The notes below the pieces were generated by a model, which worked only from the letters and a program-made list of their open reading frames with translations, did no database searches and had not been told where the DNA came from. A program made the position numbers and the translations under genes. Below, in pieces: positions 63,709-64,000 of a stretch of 64,000 nt of DNA. Source of the stretch: Paenibacillus sp. IHBB 10380 (lineage in GTDB: Bacteria; Bacillota; Bacilli; Paenibacillales; Paenibacillaceae); assembly GCF_000949425.1 (NCBI RefSeq), contig NZ_CP010976.1, forward strand, positions 1,054,001-1,118,000. The letters are read 5' to 3'. Each line of letters opens with the position of its first letter. Position 1 is the first letter of the stretch.

Positions 63709-64000
63709 ATGCTTGTAACATTAGCTATTCGAAATCTAGCAGTCGTAGAAGCTGTCGATGTACATTTTTATCCCGGTTTTCACGTTCTTACGGGAGAAAC
63801 GGGTGCAGGTAAGTCGATTATAATCGATGCACTGGGACTGCTGGCTGGTGGCAGGGGTTCCGCTGATTTAATCCGCTATGACTGTGACAAAGCTGAAATT
63901 GAGGCTTTGTTTGAACTGGGGCAGGGACATCCAGTGTGGGATGCGTTAGTTAGAATTGGTATTGAAGGTAATCATGATGAACATTTAGTGATCAGACGCG
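63709..64000 (+). CDS. recN: DNA repair protein RecN, 3' end missing
   Basis: A frame open to the window end starts at the ATG at 63709, with GAGGAGAGG about 6-14 nt upstream. The 97 visible residues contain the SMC-like Walker A GETGAGKSIIIDALGLLAGGRGS and the N-terminal LAIRNLAVVEAVDVHF typical of RecN (about 560 residues when complete). RecN tethers and processes broken DNA ends. Only the first sixth or so of the gene is in view. Confidence 0.9.
   Translation, partial: MLVTLAIRNLAVVEAVDVHFYPGFHVLTGETGAGKSIIIDALGLLAGGRGSADLIRYDCDKAEIEALFELGQGHPVWDALVRIGIEGNHDEHLVIRR

Overview
The window looks like a chromosomal segment of a spore-forming, facultatively anaerobic Firmicute, most likely Paenibacillus. 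This rests on gene content and order: a complete spoIIIAA-AH operon, splB, a clostridial/bacillar Fnr with a C-terminal cysteine cluster, DUF187 and copper-amine-oxidase-N secreted proteins, and the Bacillus-like order yqhQ-yqhR-aroQ-yqhT-efp ... spoIIIA-accBC-yqhY-nusB-folD-xseAB-ispA-dxs-yqxC-ahrC-recN. Most of the sequence is AT-rich low-GC Firmicute DNA; bases about 16694-19674 are visibly more GC-rich. No rRNA, tRNA, CRISPR array or complete insertion sequence was seen.

Layout. 1-4890: end of a YitT-like membrane protein gene, an LD-carboxypeptidase, a reverse-strand ORF joining a TVP38/DedA-like membrane domain to MsrA and MsrB, a Gfo/Idh/MocA oxidoreductase and a small unknown. 4902-9561: an AraC regulator divergent from a sugar or cyclitol cassette (two Gfo/Idh/MocA genes, one of them a pseudogene, and two TIM-barrel isomerase-like genes). 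9600-11663: an HxlR regulator, the stump of a FAD oxidoreductase, an unknown and a lipoprotein. 11690-26931: an oxygen-limitation block with ric (NO/Fe-S repair), nirBD, nirC, fnr, adhE, pflB and pflA. Near-perfect TGTGA-N6-TCACA dyads lie before ric, nirB, fnr, adhE and pflB, so Fnr, and possibly Rex, probably controls the block. It is interrupted at 16694-19674 by a GC-rich insert carrying a frameshifted serine hydrolase/SLH protein and a BceR-like receiver joined to what looks like a permease tail.

27100-41120: nagZ, secreted proteins, zur, yidD, a Met-type T-box leader with metG, ccdA, splB, mntR, a DUF187 glycoside hydrolase-like protein, a patatin and yqhQ. 41309-64000: the conserved core block, running from yqhR and aroQ through efp, lysC and the spoIIIA operon to accBC, DNA-repair and isoprenoid genes, and ending inside recN.

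The observations most worth a second look are: (i) a precise 8-bp tandem duplication that splits a serine hydrolase from its SLH anchor; (ii) a bceR-like gene apparently fused by deletion to the tail of a bceB-like gene; (iii) a family of about 85-bp intergenic inverted-repeat elements in three copies, one inside a larger nested palindrome; (iv) paired FNR/Rex-type boxes 21 bp apart before nirB and pflB; (v) a NirD with three of four Rieske ligands replaced; (vi) the in-frame TVP38-MsrA-MsrB ORF read from a 24-bp perfect palindrome; and (vii) a 14-bp palindrome next to the accBC -10 box. Nothing was found that I can defend as a wholly new multi-gene system.
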